In this document: in pieces, positions 25,515 through 39,736 of the stretch
How positions within the stretch are numbered: the stretch's first letter is position 1
Layout of the letters: every line of letters starts with the position of its first letter
Origin: Botrytis cinerea B05.10
Taxonomy: Eukaryota; Ascomycota; Leotiomycetes; Helotiales; Sclerotiniaceae
Reading direction: 5' to 3'
Assembly (NCBI RefSeq): GCF_000143535.2
Contig: NC_037327.1
Coordinates: forward strand, 144,767 to 208,766
DNA length: 64,000 bases
The notes under the pieces: model-generated
The model's database searches: none
Told to the model about the DNA's origin: nothing
What the model saw: the letters and a program-made list of their open reading frames with translations, nothing else
Position numbers and translations under genes: made by a program

Positions 25515-26181
25515 ATGGAGGCAGACCATACGAATGGAAAACATTGAAATGGAAATTGATACCTACGAAACTTCTCAATTAAATGACCAAATGGCCATAG
25601 AGAGATACTTGGGGATAGTGATTCCTGATACAAGGATCGATGCTTGTCTGGATGTAGAACTCTTGAGTAATCTCTTCGAGTTTCAAAAAAAGATTCATTA
25701 GTACAATGTCACCCACTCAAAGAGATGAGAAATCGGAGAGAAAAAGAGATATATGAATGAGAATATACCAATAAGATGTCTTAATAACAGCTGAATGTGA
25801 ACCCGTCAATGAAGAAATGTGTAAATCTCGATAATGCGGATAATAATCTTGTGGACATCGATTAGAACCCGAACCGGAAAACGTAAGTGGGGTTATGATG
25901 GAGAGGATAAGGAAGACAACGAGGAGGAGGGGATTGGTGCATCGTATTTTGAAGAAGATATGATGAGCGAGTGATCGAACGAGTGAACGAGGTTGACATT
26001 AGTTGATACTGACCGCAGATCTTCTCGCAGGCGTTGGACTTTGGCTACTCAATGAGATCGATATTGATATCAATATCGCAAAGAAAGGAAAGGGAGGAAT
26101 GATGTTATATTTTCCATAAGCACGAGAATGCGTATGAGTATATAGACGATAAACTGAAAACAAAAAGAAGACTAAAGGATA

Positions 26182-26481
26182 ATGAAAGCTTCTCTTTTCC
26201 TTAATCGTTCTACATCCACCATCTCTAACTCAATTATCACCATCGCCCGCGTTTGCCGCGGCAAAACGCGACAAACGCGACAAACGCGACAAACGCGAAA
26301 AATGCCACAAAAAGCCAATACTAATTATACTTCGTATACTTACATCAGACCAGATCCTTTATCGTTTTATGCCAAATATCTCCATCAACATCATGTATTA
26401 AATCCGAAAGTCTGTGGGCGGGAAGATCTACGTGCGAACTCATCAATAACGTGCATAGTTGGGCTGAACTGGAACCTCTAA
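26182..26481 (+). CDS. Short basic open frame, doubtful gene (99 aa)
   Basis: An ATG-started 99-codon frame with a Thr/Arg/Gln repeat (TRQTRQTRQTR) encoded by four 9-bp AAACGCGAC units at 26264-26299. The rest (YTSYTYIRPDPLSFYAKYLHQH) is not recognised. A putative start lies 20 nt after an AAAACAAAAAGAAGACT purine tract. No introns, neighbours or motif support it. It may be non-coding sequence opened by the repeat. Confidence 0.25.
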   Translation: MKASLFLNRSTSTISNSIITIARVCRGKTRQTRQTRQTRKMPQKANTNYTSYTYIRPDPLSFYAKYLHQHHVLNPKVCGREDLRANSSITCIVGLNWNL

Positions 26482-26825
26482 AATGGAAATCAGATATCTA
26501 CACCTATAATACAGCATAGGAATACATAACACTTCATACATGAACTATAAAAGAAGTACGCGAAGTCAAATTCTTCATTTCACATACATATATCATGTTG
26601 TTTCTGAATATGAATGGAGCTTCGATTTAAAGGGACTTGACCCTTTGAGGTCTAGCTCTCTTCACGAGATACTAATGCCCTGTCCTGTATAGACTATCAG
26701 TATATGAGAGAAGGGATAGACCTAGTTCCCCCACTTCCTTCAGGTTCGCTCATTGTTAGATTAGTCATCTTTTGATTCTCCCGCCAGTCCTTTGTAGAAA
26801 TATTAGATAGCCTCTCGAATGAGTA

Positions 26826-27263
26826 ACGTGGTTTAACACCGAGTGCACCATATCACCGAATGCACCACTTCAAAATATACCAAAATTAGCCTTTTCCTAA
26901 TATTTATATCTTAATAATTAATCAATATTTTTTTTTTTAAAAAAAAAAGATTTATTAATAAAAAAATGTCTTTTATAAAAATATTAAGTTTTTATATAAA
27001 ATTTTCTATTATGTTTTATAAAAAGTGGAAATTGTTATGATTTTCGTTATAAAAAATCTATCTTTATAATAATTATTATATTAATTCAAATTTCTAATAA
27101 ATAACTAAATTTTTATAATGTTTATATAATTAAATGTTACAATTTCAAATTTCGAAAAATTATATTATTAAATAAAGAAAGTGTATAGTTATATATAGAT
27201 GTATTTTGTATATAAAATTTGTAGTGCATTTGGTAATATAGTGTACTCGGCGTTAAACCATGT
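26826..27263. mobile_element. Small inverted-repeat DNA element (MITE), family 1, copy 1
   Basis: A 438-bp AT-rich element with terminal inverted repeats of about 38 bp: left ACGTGGTTTAACACCGAGTG, right end in reverse ACATGGTTTAACGCCGAGTA. It is flanked by TA on both sides (26824-26825 and 27264-27265), the target duplication typical of Tc1/mariner-like elements. The interior is homologous to the copy at 27609-28027. No transposase is encoded. Confidence 0.8.
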
Positions 27264-27608
27264 TATATGTAAAGGCTTTCTCAGAATATCTAGATGACTA
27301 TAATTAAAACAGACCTGGATTTTAATAAGCTCTCGCCCGAAGTTGCTCAGGAGATGTAGGCATTAAGCTATCGTAGCCAAGCGCTTCCAATTCAATTATA
27401 CTGTGTACCCAAACCAATTGATGTAGAATGAGTGAAGACAGTATATGTATCTAGCTTTGGATTTGTATACTTTCTGGCCGCACGAATGATCTTTATAGAA
27501 TTTTGTACAGCTTCGGCTTCAGCTGCATTTGGTAAACCTTTGTAGCGGATGGGGGTGTTGTACTTGGTTCATTATATGCTTTAGTACTGAAATGCTATTA
27601 ATCAGTTA

Positions 27609-28027
27609 AAGTAGTTTATTAGTGCGTGCATCATATCAGTACGTGCACCATTTCAAAATACACTAAAGTTAGATCTTTTTGAATATTCTTATTTTAATAA
27701 CTAATCATTATTTTAGAAAAAAAAAGGATATCAAATAATTATACAAAAACAGATTCTTATAAATCTAGTTTTTATATAAATATTCCTATTAAATTTTAGA
27801 AAAAGTGAAAATTGTTACGATTTTCGTTACAAAATAGTTATTTCTATAATAACTACTTTATAAATCAAGTTTTTCTTAAAATTAATTAGATTTTTATGAT
27901 TCATATATAATTAGATATTTTATATGAAATTTTCAAAAATTTTAATCTGTAAATAAAGAAAGAGCATGGTTATATATAGACGAATTTTGTATGTAAAATG
28001 AGTAGTGCACGCACTGATAAACTACGT
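27609..28027. mobile_element. Small inverted-repeat DNA element (MITE), family 1, copy 2
   Basis: A 419-bp relative of the element at 26826-27263. Left end AAGTAGTTTATTAGTGCGTG, right end in reverse ACGTAGTTTATCAGTGCGTG, TA flanks at both sides. Shared internal blocks include TTATATATAGA near the right end. It lies about 350 bp from copy 1 in the same orientation. Confidence 0.78.
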
Positions 28028-28526
28028 TACTTGTTACTTGGTTGATGATAGGTACTTGTGGCTGTGGATGAATCTTGGGGCTAAAGAGATGTTGTGGCTG
28101 TGGCTGTGGCTAGAGTTCATGGTTGAAGTGGAGGCTCAAATCAATCCAAGATAAGAGTCGACGCATGCCGAGGTCCTGCTAAATTTCAACCTTCAACCTC
28201 CGATATCCCGACATCCCAGCATTTTTTCCCTTCTCCTCTAGGAAAAAGGCTTTCACGTGTCTTTCTCCACTGTCAAATGCAAGGACCTTCCATATCCACA
28301 TATCCACATCCATTACTACGAGCATGTATTAAATACAGCTAGAGAACACATAAATGAATGAATACTGTGTTCTTACAAAAATACGTCTACGTGTAATGAA
28401 TATAACATAATGGAACGAAACAAAATATATTAACACACTACGAGATACTCTGCTCACTTCATTTTGTTAACAATCTATCTCAACCTCTGTTTACTAGGTA
28501 TTCATCCACCACCTGCAATAATACTC

Positions 28527-31052
<2,526 letters not shown>

Positions 31053-31752
31053 TTGAAGGTTTAAAATCAATGAGTGAGCAAGCCCGTTGGCTAATTGAAC
31101 AGGATTGAATATGAAAATAGACGCATCAAATGAATTGCGCTACTTTCACAATTGATGTGGAATGAACTGATGTTATTGATGGTGATGGTGATGGTGATGC
31201 TGGTAGCGGTAGTATTCGTGTCTTTTGTTGTGTTGGGAAATTTGAGACTTTGGGTATGAAACAGAACAAAGAAAAGAGAACTGTAGGGAAAAGCATCGAC
31301 TACATGACCACGCTTGCCGACACTACCTAAGTAGGTGTTCTCATCAATTCTTATTATTCTCCCTCGCAACGCTTGTCAATCTTCATCATTATCATCTACC
31401 GGTCCTTCACGGCAGTGGCCCTCGGAGAGCCAGCGGAGCGGCGTCCATTCTTATTCCACCCTCACTCACCACCCGTTGTCCATTCTCAAGACCACTGTCC
31501 ATTCTATTTACGACCATCGCTCTCGAAGTTTCAGCGGAGCGGCATCCATTCTTATTAAATCCTCGCCTCACTACCCGCTCTCTATTCTCGCCATCCTTGC
31601 CATCCTCACCGCTCTCATTCATTCTCGCAACACTCATCTATTGCCACCATTCTCATTAACGGGACTCTCACAACACTCATTAATTCACACCACCCACATT
31701 CATTCTCACTACCGATACCCTCACCAATCTTCATCGACCATCATCAATCACT
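31053..31752. promoter_or_regulatory. Bidirectional promoter region of the intact pair
   Basis: The 700-bp spacer between the ATG at 31052 (minus) and that at 31753 (plus) must hold both promoters. The plus-side leader is pyrimidine-rich (CATTCTCATT/CCCTCACCAATC), as is common before fungal starts. It contains a copy of the short GC-rich element and a roughly 60-bp segment present twice. No individual factor site can be named. Confidence 0.5.
31413..31592 (+). repeat. Short GC-rich element and a tandem leader duplication
   Basis: 31413-31440 is a good copy of the dispersed element (core CTCGGAGAGCCAGCGGAGCG). The segment from its CAGCGGAGCGGCGTCCATTC part to about 31490 is repeated from about 31534 (CAGCGGAGCGGCATCCATTC) to 31592, about 103 bp apart. 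The repeat includes the CATTCTTATT and CTCACTACCCG-like pieces. It lies in the leader of the 31753 gene. Confidence 0.6.
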
Positions 31753-34044
31753 ATGGACCATCTTCTATACCCCCAAACCCAAGAAGAATATGATCTTGCT
31801 ATATCATTGTTGAATGCCGCAAATGGTACAAGGGTGAAGAATCCTCCATCCGCTTTCAATAGCTATCCAAACCCGGCGACTCTGACACCAGCCCCACAAG
31901 GAACCTTTCTCTCAGCGATTCGGAGTACTATTGTAAAGTTTATTCCTGTGCTTGGCTTTGTGGCTCCTTATGTCTTTCCCATCCTTGTTGTATTTTTGGT
32001 CTATCTCTTTTGGGACATCATCAATGGCATAGTTTATACAATCTATGGGGTCTTCCGAACTGGCACCCAGATATTATCCATCATTGGGACTGTAGGAACA
32101 TGTGCCAAAACACCCTTGGTTTGTTTTTACACAGCATCTTCATCCTTCGGATCAGCACATGGGTTTAAGAATAAGCCACCACATTCAACACCAAATCCAT
32201 CCAACACCCAACGTCGATTAATACCAATTCTCAACTTGGAAAAGCCATATAAGGTTTGGTCTGATCAACTCAATTCTGATATGGATGAATTATTCAAGGT
32301 TACCAATACTGGAACGCTGGATGGCGAAGTCCCATCTATCACTGACCTCATGATATACAATACTCGTATCACCAGTGCAATACAGATCATGTCAAATCGC
32401 AATAGCGTTGATCTACGTGACAAAGCAGCTGCATATCTGATCCCAAAACTCCAAAGTCTTCAGTCAACTACTTCAGATCTTCACAGAATGTATGAGTCCT
32501 ATCGACGACGCTGGGCTGATAATTTGACCAAAATGGCAGCTGAATATGAGAATGTTGCAAACAAGGTCGATCGATTGAGACAAGAATGGGAACTCATCCT
32601 AGATGAGGTGGTTAAGAATGGTAATGAAGGAAAGGGAGATGGTGTACCTCAAACTGAGTCTATCCTGCGGAAAGTCTGCAACGAAGGATACAAAGGATCC
32701 CTTTTCTCTTTTGGCAAGGTCAAAAGCAAGCCTGATCTTTGTACTTATGAAAAATTGGCTTCAATGAAATATCAACAAATCTTAACGGAGCGTCGAAATC
32801 ATGCCATTCTTCAGAAGGAAACATCATTGGTTTGTCAGAAAGAAAGTCGAGATATTCTCACATTATTGGATGATTTGAAGGCAAAGATACATGTCCTAAA
32901 ATTGACGGCTAAGTTTGCAGAAGAAGCAAAGTCTAAAGTAGAGATGGACACGAAGGATGAATTGGCAAAGGAAAGAAGAAATATGTGGAACTATTTTGAA
33001 TGGGGTCGCTGGGACTCTGTATACACAGAGGAGGAAATTGAGAAAATGTCAAAAGAGGCTGAGATGTATGTACTGTTGTCGTTCATCATATTTCTCATGA
33101 ATCATCATCATTTTTTCTTACCATTCTGTTCATCATCTCTTTTCATCCACCCTCGTCTCCTATGTTTTCTTACTCGACATTATCTTTCTCTGCTGGTCCC
33201 AGTTTCTTCAAATTCGCCTATCATCTCTTCTTACTTACTCAAAGTCTCGTCTTACTCATCTCTCATCTCTTTATACTATCTATCTTATTTCTTCTCACTA
33301 TTTCTCAGACCATCTTTCAAAATTCCTGATATCATCTGTTTTCCTTGTCTTATTACTCTTATTGTCTATTTTCTCATATTCATTTATGTTTCTTCCTTTG
33401 AACGTCAATCTCTTTTTCTATCCGTCATCACTTTACCCATTTTATTTTTACCACCACATGCATACATTTCATCTTTTCATTGTTATTCATTCTGATTTGT
33501 TACTAACTCAATCTCTCTCCAATAGTATTTCTACTATTGGAGAAGATATCATCAATTTACAAGCCCTCACCACGTTCGAAAATAAAGTTACAAGCATGAT
33601 ATTATCAGATGCTAGGATATGGACTTTGATTTTCATGCATAGCGAGTCGTTTTTAAACATGCAAAGTTTTGCAAAGGATAATTTGGATGATGGAGCAGAT
33701 GGAATTGGCAGGATTTTTGGCCGTAGCGTTGAGGGAGATAAAGATAGTGGAGGGGCTTGGCTGAGATGGGGAAATGATGGTGCGAATGTCAAAAAGGTGT
33801 GTTTTTGTATCTTTCTTTTATGTCCTTTCTTCTTTGATGACTGTACCTGTTCATATCAAGGACTTGGTGGATGATACTAATACTCTATATCTAGGGAGAT
33901 AACAAGTCAAAAGGCAAAGGGAAAGATAGTCCGGCCAAAAGAATGATGGAGTTGAGGGAATGGGGACATGATGTCTCCAAGTGGGTGGAGGAAAAACTTG
34001 AGGCTGCAAAGGACTTGAGAGAAATGGTCGAGGGTAGGGTTTGA
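31753..34044 (+). CDS. Membrane/coiled-coil protein, partner of the J-domain gene (577 aa)
   Basis: Three exons: 31753-33065, 33526-33796, 33895-34044. The 460-nt intron 1 has GTATGT, a TACTAAC branch point and AATAG; intron 2 has GTGTGT and CTAG; phases match. The family is not recognised. Residues about 63-116 are hydrophobic (FVAPYVFPILVVFLVYLFW, then VYTIYGVFRTGTQILSIIG), suggesting two adjacent membrane helices or a hairpin. The long region after it is charged and helical, with SITDLMIYNTRITSAIQIM and SNRNSVDLRDKAAAYLIP conserved in the broken paralogue at 5908-7804. A conserved WGRWDSVYTEEEIEKM motif precedes intron 1, and a lysine-rich segment (GDNKSKGKGKDSPAKRMM) opens the last exon. 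Divergent transcription with a J-domain membrane protein in both copies suggests joint function and shared regulation (inference). An unspliced intron 1 would stay open for another 143 codons. Confidence 0.85.
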
Positions 34045-34639
34045 GAGTTCAAATCTGAGATGGGAAAAGGGTCAAGGGTCAAGGAGGTGAATAATTGAGT
34101 GAGTGAGCGATGAGGATTAAAATTGATAAAGTGAAGGAAGGATCCATCGGAACACATACATATGAATTAGCTAAATAGAATACGTTTCATTCTCCTCTTG
34201 TACATGGGCCACATAGCATATGTTGTCTTAGTGTGAACGAGAGCACCGCATTGTTATGAGAGCACCGCATTGTTAGAATTTCTATCAAACTCTTCGATAC
34301 ATCACACAATTCAACTATCATAGATTACTATCGTCTATTTAAATGCTTTTTCTTCCATTCAACAATGAGACTTCCCTCCACTAAAACTCCCCCCATTCAA
34401 TCTACTCCAAATATGAATTCTGCATTTTTCACAGGAATGGTTATTTTTTGGTAAGAATGACCTTCTCTCTTCGTACAAAGAGAGCACATAAAACGAATGT
34501 ACCTTTTACATCGTGTTTATTCTTAGTATGTATACATTTATATTACATAGAAGAGAAAGCAAAAACATTAGTGAGGATACGGATTTATAAGACTCACTAC
34601 ATACAATTCATTCTATTCAGACCGAGCCTTATTAGCCTC
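34045..34639. other. Intergenic region, nothing found
   Basis: Non-coding sequence after the 31753 gene, including a doubled GAGAGCACCGCATTGTTA-like unit near 34238-34278. No gene is supported. Confidence 0.45.
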
Positions 34640-35070
34640 TCTAGTTTCGTTAGCACTACTAGTATTACTGAAGTCACCAACGGCACCTGCGACACTAGCG
34701 TCCTTTCAGCGCCTCGCTAGCGCCTCGTTAGTGACACCAGCGGCATCAGCGTCATACTGGCGGCACCAGCGGCACCAGCGTCATGCTAGCATCACTAGAA
34801 CCTCGCTAGAACCTTACCAGGGCCTCGCTAATGCCACCAGCGGTAGCAGCGTCACTAGCATCTTTCCAGTGCCTCTGGCATCACTAGAACCTCGCTAGAA
34901 CCTTGCCAGGGCCTCGCTAATGCCATCAGCGGCACCAGCGTCACTAGCGTCACTAGAACCTTGACAGCGTCGCCAGCGTCTTTCCAGTGTCGGCAGAATC
35001 TCGCCATTTTCACAAGTGCCACTGTTCCTATCAGCCTCAGTGGCAACATCAGCTTCGTCAGTGTCACTTG
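34640..35070. repeat. GC-rich degenerate minisatellite
   Basis: Nested short repeats (CACCAGCGGCACCAGCGTCA, CTAGAACCTCGCTAGAACCT). The clearest higher-order unit is about 89 bp, with ACTAGAACCTCGCTAGAACC at 34794 and again near 34883. The minus strand is open through it and would encode repeats of short Ala/Val/Leu/Thr peptides (VTLVTLVPLMAL), but these frames look like by-products of the repeat. Confidence 0.7.
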
Positions 35071-35475
35071 CTTCACTCATTTTACATTCTAATTTCAAAC
35101 ATAATTTCACAATTTCGACAACTCACAATCTCAATCACACTTATACATTAACGATAAATGACTGTAAATGAATGAAAATGAATGTCTATCTATCTAGATA
35201 TTTCTTTACCCTTCTTTCTGAATCAATCAATCATTGAAAATTGAAGAAAAAGGTAATAATTCACAAAAGTTGCCACCTTTCGATGAATCATGACCTCCCT
35301 GCTCAGCTCAAATCTACCTCAAAAAAGAGAGTGGCGAGGTCTTCTTGAAGAGGTACAAATGAGTTAAGTTTTTTCTCTCAAAGTTGATTGACTTGATCAC
35401 TTCTTCGCCTCCTTCAAGTCACCAAAATATACCTGCTTCCCATCGCCAAAAAATCTCCATGTAAGATCCTTTCAA

Positions 35476-35660
35476 TCAACATGACTCTCCACCTTAACTC
35501 TCCAACATAACATCTTTCCATATGAAATCTCCCAACACAACTCTTTAATTTGACATTTTCCAACTCAAAGTTCTCCAATATAGAATTTCCCAGCACAGAG
35601 CTCTTCGACTTAAAACTCTCCAACTCGACATTCTCCAATACAAATAACTTTGCAATGTAA
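35476..35660. repeat. Degenerate 30-bp minisatellite
   Basis: Successive units of about 30 bp built around CTCCAACTCGACATTCTCCA / CTCCAATATAGAATTTCCCA. In the minus strand the unit reads as ten-residue peptides (ELENVKLKS, ELESFKSKS). Since two frames are open over it, I do not annotate a gene. Confidence 0.6.
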
Positions 35661-36139
35661 AATTATCCCAACACATGTGATTCTCAACGAAAATGCACCG
35701 TATTATCAGTGGATATCGTGATATACTGTTGACACGGTGTTTCAGGTACACAATTTATGTGTAGATAAGACCTAAAGGCGGCCACATATCTCATTCAAAC
35801 CCGAGAAAAGGAAGATGTGGATGGTGATGGTCGTGAATGATTGCAGATGGGAAGAATGATTGTCGATGGGAATGGTTGCAGATGAAAATCAGAGTATCTT
35901 GTGTGGTGGTATGTTCAGCTTATAATATACAGCTTGTGAATGAAGGTAGATACAATTTATGAGCGATAGCAACCCTTTCTCAATGCATAAACTGCAACTT
36001 GTTCAAGGACCTTGCTTTCTTTTGCAGTTCAGGGCGGAATGTTAAGGGTATACTCACGCCCAAGTTCATTCAGATTCAGTAATCATAGGTATATCCACGA
36101 AGCTCAAGTTCCAGTCTAAGTTGGTATCTCGACGATGGA

Positions 36140-36535
36140 TGTTTAATGGTTCGCAGGTTTGACAAGCTCGTAGGTGTGTAGGTGAACAGATACGTAGCTT
36201 TGTAGCTTTGCAAGTTTGTGAGCTTGGGAGTTTGAGATTTGTAAATTTCGTGGATTCGTGAGTGCATGGATTTGAATGTTTGTAGAATCCGTGGATGTAT
36301 AGGTTCGTGGGTTCGTAGATTTATAGGTGTATGAGCATGTAGATTCGTAGATTTCGTAGATATATAGACACATGGGCAAATAGATTCGTAGGTTTCGTAG
36401 ATGTGTAGGCGCGTGGACATGTAGGTTCGTAGGTTCAGAGATATATCGGGTTGTGAGTCTCGCAGATGCGTAGATATGGAGGTTCGCAACTTTCGTAGAT
36501 ATGTGTAGGCATGTGAGTATGAAGGTTTTTGGATT
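36140..36535. repeat. Degenerate 42-bp minisatellite
   Basis: Units such as TAGATTCGTAGATTTCGTAG followed by ATATATAGACACATGGGCAA repeat about nine times with strong divergence. Two minus-strand frames stay open across it (164 and 145 codons) and encode 14-residue repeats such as LRTYMSTRLHIYET. This shows a unit length divisible by three, but no start context, intron or conserved flank supports translation. Confidence 0.65.
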
Positions 36536-36639
36536 CCGCAGAAGCAACAAGTGAGTAGCTCTGCTGACATTCCAATTCAATAATGTGAAGATTGAGAAAC
36601 GGCCAGCTCATGAATTCACGGGCTCGAGACGGAGACACT

Positions 36640-37640
36640 AGAGATAAAGATTATCAGTAAGGAATTTTCTGTAAAAACCACCCACCGACTCGCTCAATCC
36701 TTTGAGAAGAAGACTTACCAGCAAGAACAAAACCATATTAATGTTGACATTCGCGCGTCCACGAATATCGACATCAAATTGTATGTATTTGTTGTACACA
36801 TGGAGGAAAGAAAGAAGTGGGAATACGAAGAAGAGGAAGAGGAAGTTAAGGTAGAACACTTAGTACATGGATGGAACAATTGATAAAGAATGAAAATTTC
36901 TAGAATGTTTCATTTTGGAATTTCTGGAAGGTGCATGATGATTGACCTACATAGAACTTGCATTCAATGGTACGCGTGAGACTGTTTGAGGTTGGAAAAG
37001 ACTGAGTGGAATTGAAATGAACTGAAATGAACTAATTACATACACTCAAAACGACTGGAAGCTGAAGGAAGATAAGAAAAATAAAAATGTTACACTGGTG
37101 GTATCAGCCACCACTTGAGCCTCTCACGTGACACTCGAAATTGCAAGTATATTCCTCATACCTTTCTCCGCCATTACTTTTCCAGCGTCATGTTCATGAT
37201 TTTAAATGGTTCTCATCTTCATAATGTAAGTTGGCAGGTTTGTTTAGAGTTGTTGCAATGTCATTCATTTAGGTACCTATCTATTTGTTCTTGATCGGTC
37301 TCCTGCATTTTTATTGAACCTGTGTTTACAACACTCCGAGTGTGAGATGGTGAGGTGATGTGAGGATGATTATGGTTATAACGATAAAGAAGATTGTGAC
37401 GATTATGATAGATTTGAAGAGGATGGTGTGAAGAGAACGATAGAGAGGCGACAAGACAGCAATAAGGCAGCGATAGAGATGGATGAGAGTTTGGGTGTGA
37501 GGTTTGGAAATGGAAGTAGAAGTGGGAAATTGGACATGATATTGAGAATAGGTGAAGGATCAAGAGGAGAAGAGGGATGAATTGGAACCAGAGTTGTTGA
37601 AGGGGCCGCTTATTTGTGTGAAATTCCATAATTGGTACAG
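36640..37640. other. Intergenic region, nothing found
   Basis: About 1 kb without a supported gene. A 122-codon minus-strand frame (37629-37261) is rich in His/Ser/Pro/Leu and has no motif or splice structure; it appears to be chance. Confidence 0.4.
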
Positions 37641-37641
37641 T

Positions 37642-37771
37642 AAATCAATTATTAATAGATTACTAAGATACTATATTATTATTATATAATATTTAAATAA
37701 TATAATATTATATTATATATTTATATAATAATATTATAATATAATTATATATCCCTTATCAAATTGATTTA
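37642..37771. repeat. AT-rich palindromic element, copy 1
   Basis: Begins TAAATCAATT and ends AATTGATTTA, an inverted pair, with an almost purely A/T palindromic interior. The same sequence, extended in the middle, recurs at 39388-39556. The structure is that of a tiny MITE, though mutation toward AT blurs it. Confidence 0.55.
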
Positions 37772-37783
37772 TAATAGAATAAA

Positions 37784-37932
37784 ACTAGCCGTCGGGGAAA
37801 AAGAATTTTTCAGACTGTGGATTCATAGAAGCTTTATTTTTATTTTTAAGATATATAAACTTTCTTTTTTATTTATTTAATCTTTATGGGGGCCAGCCCC
37901 CAAGCCCCCGATCCTCGCTACGCTCGAGATTT
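37784..37932 (+). repeat. Internal copy of the 149-bp telomere-adjacent repeat
   Basis: This 149-bp sequence, from ACTAGCCGTC to CGCTCGAGATTT, aligns without a gap to 63797-63945, which touches the telomere. This copy is GC-rich near its right end (GGGGGCCAGCCCCCAAGCCC), while the terminal copy shows C-to-T and G-to-A changes there. It is followed after TTTA not by telomere repeats but by a 262-bp (AAT)n tract. Confidence 0.85.
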
Positions 37933-37939
37933 AATTATA

Positions 37940-38203
<264 letters not shown>

Positions 38204-38382
38204 TATTTATAAACTCTACTAATCTTTTACTTCTAGCATATATAAAGATATTAAAAATATAATTAAACTTTAAAATCTCATAATTCTCTTTCTTATTTTC
38301 AGATTCTAATTCAGATTCTAATATTGAAAAACGTTCAAGGCAATTGTGCCTAAGGCATTTACACCCCTGCTTACTAATACAC

Positions 38383-38757
38383 TTCTGAATATACCTCCTT
38401 TCAATTCAATTCATTCAATCTATTGATTCTATTATTATTATAGGGCTTACTATAAAACTAATTAGATTACTAGAAAGCTCTCATTTGCTTTAATCTAATT
38501 GCTTCTTTTTCAATCGAATTTTCTTTTCTTTTAAGGTTGTATACTGAATTGAAGGAATTTTGTAAAACCTATTATTTTGTCTAATTGAAAAAACTAAGCT
38601 CTATACAGTTTTTCCTTTTATTCGATCGGAAAAACTAAGTTTCAATCAATAGAAAGTATTACACATTATTTATAATCAATCAGAAGAGGTTTTATGAATC
38701 TGTAAATATGAAAATGGCCTACTATATAAATATATGAAGTATATAATTACTTGATTT
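38383..38757. repeat. Dispersed repeat, copy 2 (partner at 14630-14965)
   Basis: Matches the 14.6 kb copy in the order of its blocks (TTTAATCTAATTGC, TTTTAAGGTTGTATA, TTATAATCAATCAGAAGAGG, TGAATCTGTAAATATG). It is more AT-rich than copy 1. Both precede a Q/P-rich gene. Borders are approximate. Confidence 0.55.
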
Positions 38758-39387
38758 GCTTCTACGAATTCATAAAGGAGAAATTAATATATATAAATTC
38801 ATTAGGGGATATATATTTATAATAGAAAATGAGTTAATTAATTAGAAATCTAAACTACAATCTATAATAGTCTAATCTATAATAGAATATAAATTTATTA
38901 TAATCAATCTTATAGCTAAAAAGATTGTTTATATTAAAAAGCTATTATTAAAGCTTGAATTATATAAGCAAAATAAATTCTTTTTATATATAGACAATTT
39001 AGCTATATTAGCTTTTTCTAAAAATCTTATATTTTACAAAAAAAGCTAGTATATAGTAATAAGATTTTATTTTATTAAAATACTATAAATTTAGGAGATT
39101 TAGATCTTATTTATATATTGATTAATAATCAAAAAGCTGATTGATTTATTTGTCAGGGAGCGATCATCTGATTGAGTATATATAGTAGATTCACTATTTC
39201 AGAAGCATCTGGAATACTCTACGCTTTTGTGGATCAATGAGAAAGTGAATCACTCCTGACATTATTAAGCTATTAGTTTATATTAAATTGATCGAATTTA
39301 TAAATCAGATCAATATAAATTAATATATATATTATGAAATTAATTTAATATATTTATTAAAAAAATGAGATTCTATAATAGATATAA
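38758..39387. other. AT-rich decayed repeat DNA
   Basis: No gene. A possible fragment of a decayed reverse-transcriptase/RNase H region could lie near 38880-39170 (short protein-like stretches broken by TAA/TAG), but the signal is too weak to call. Confidence 0.3.
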
Positions 39388-39556
39388 TAAATCAATTATT
39401 AATATATTATTAAAATATTATATTATTATTATATAATATATTTATATAGTAATATTTATATAGCAATATTTATATAGTAATATTTATATAGCAATATTTA
39501 TATAGTAATATTTAATAATATTATAATATAGTTATATCCTTTATCAGATTGATTTA
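39388..39556. repeat. AT-rich palindromic element, copy 2
   Basis: Second copy of the element at 37642-37771. It starts TAAATCAATTATTAATA and ends GATTGATTTA. The middle carries about five tandem copies of an 18-bp unit (ATATTTATATAGTA/GCA) not expanded in copy 1. Confidence 0.55.
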
Positions 39557-39736
39557 TAATAAAATAAAATGAAATTGAATGGAAGTATATAAAAAATCAT
39601 CACTAAATTGATTAAATTTAATTAATTATAATTTCCTTTTATTATGTAAAATGATTCTGTAAGATTCGATTTAAATCGATTTTATTTATAAGTATAAAAT
39701 GTATTAGAATTTCATTGTAAACTATATAAACCTAAA

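Larger units (their letters stand above)
22966..26181. other. Gene-poor region with relic open frames
   Basis: About 3.2 kb without a gene I can support. Features seen: AGGGAGAAAGTGACT-like short repeats at 23095-23150, GC-richer DNA from 23400, and one gene relic at 24395-24808 (listed separately). Open frames at 25275-25633 (minus) overlap in several frames and have no motifs. Confidence 0.4.

Noticed and set aside
36076..36580. Two overlapping minus-strand frames with 14-residue repeats, considered as a repeat-protein gene.
   Set aside because: Both frames are open because of the 42-bp unit, neither has a conserved start or end, and the repeats are too divergent to show selection.
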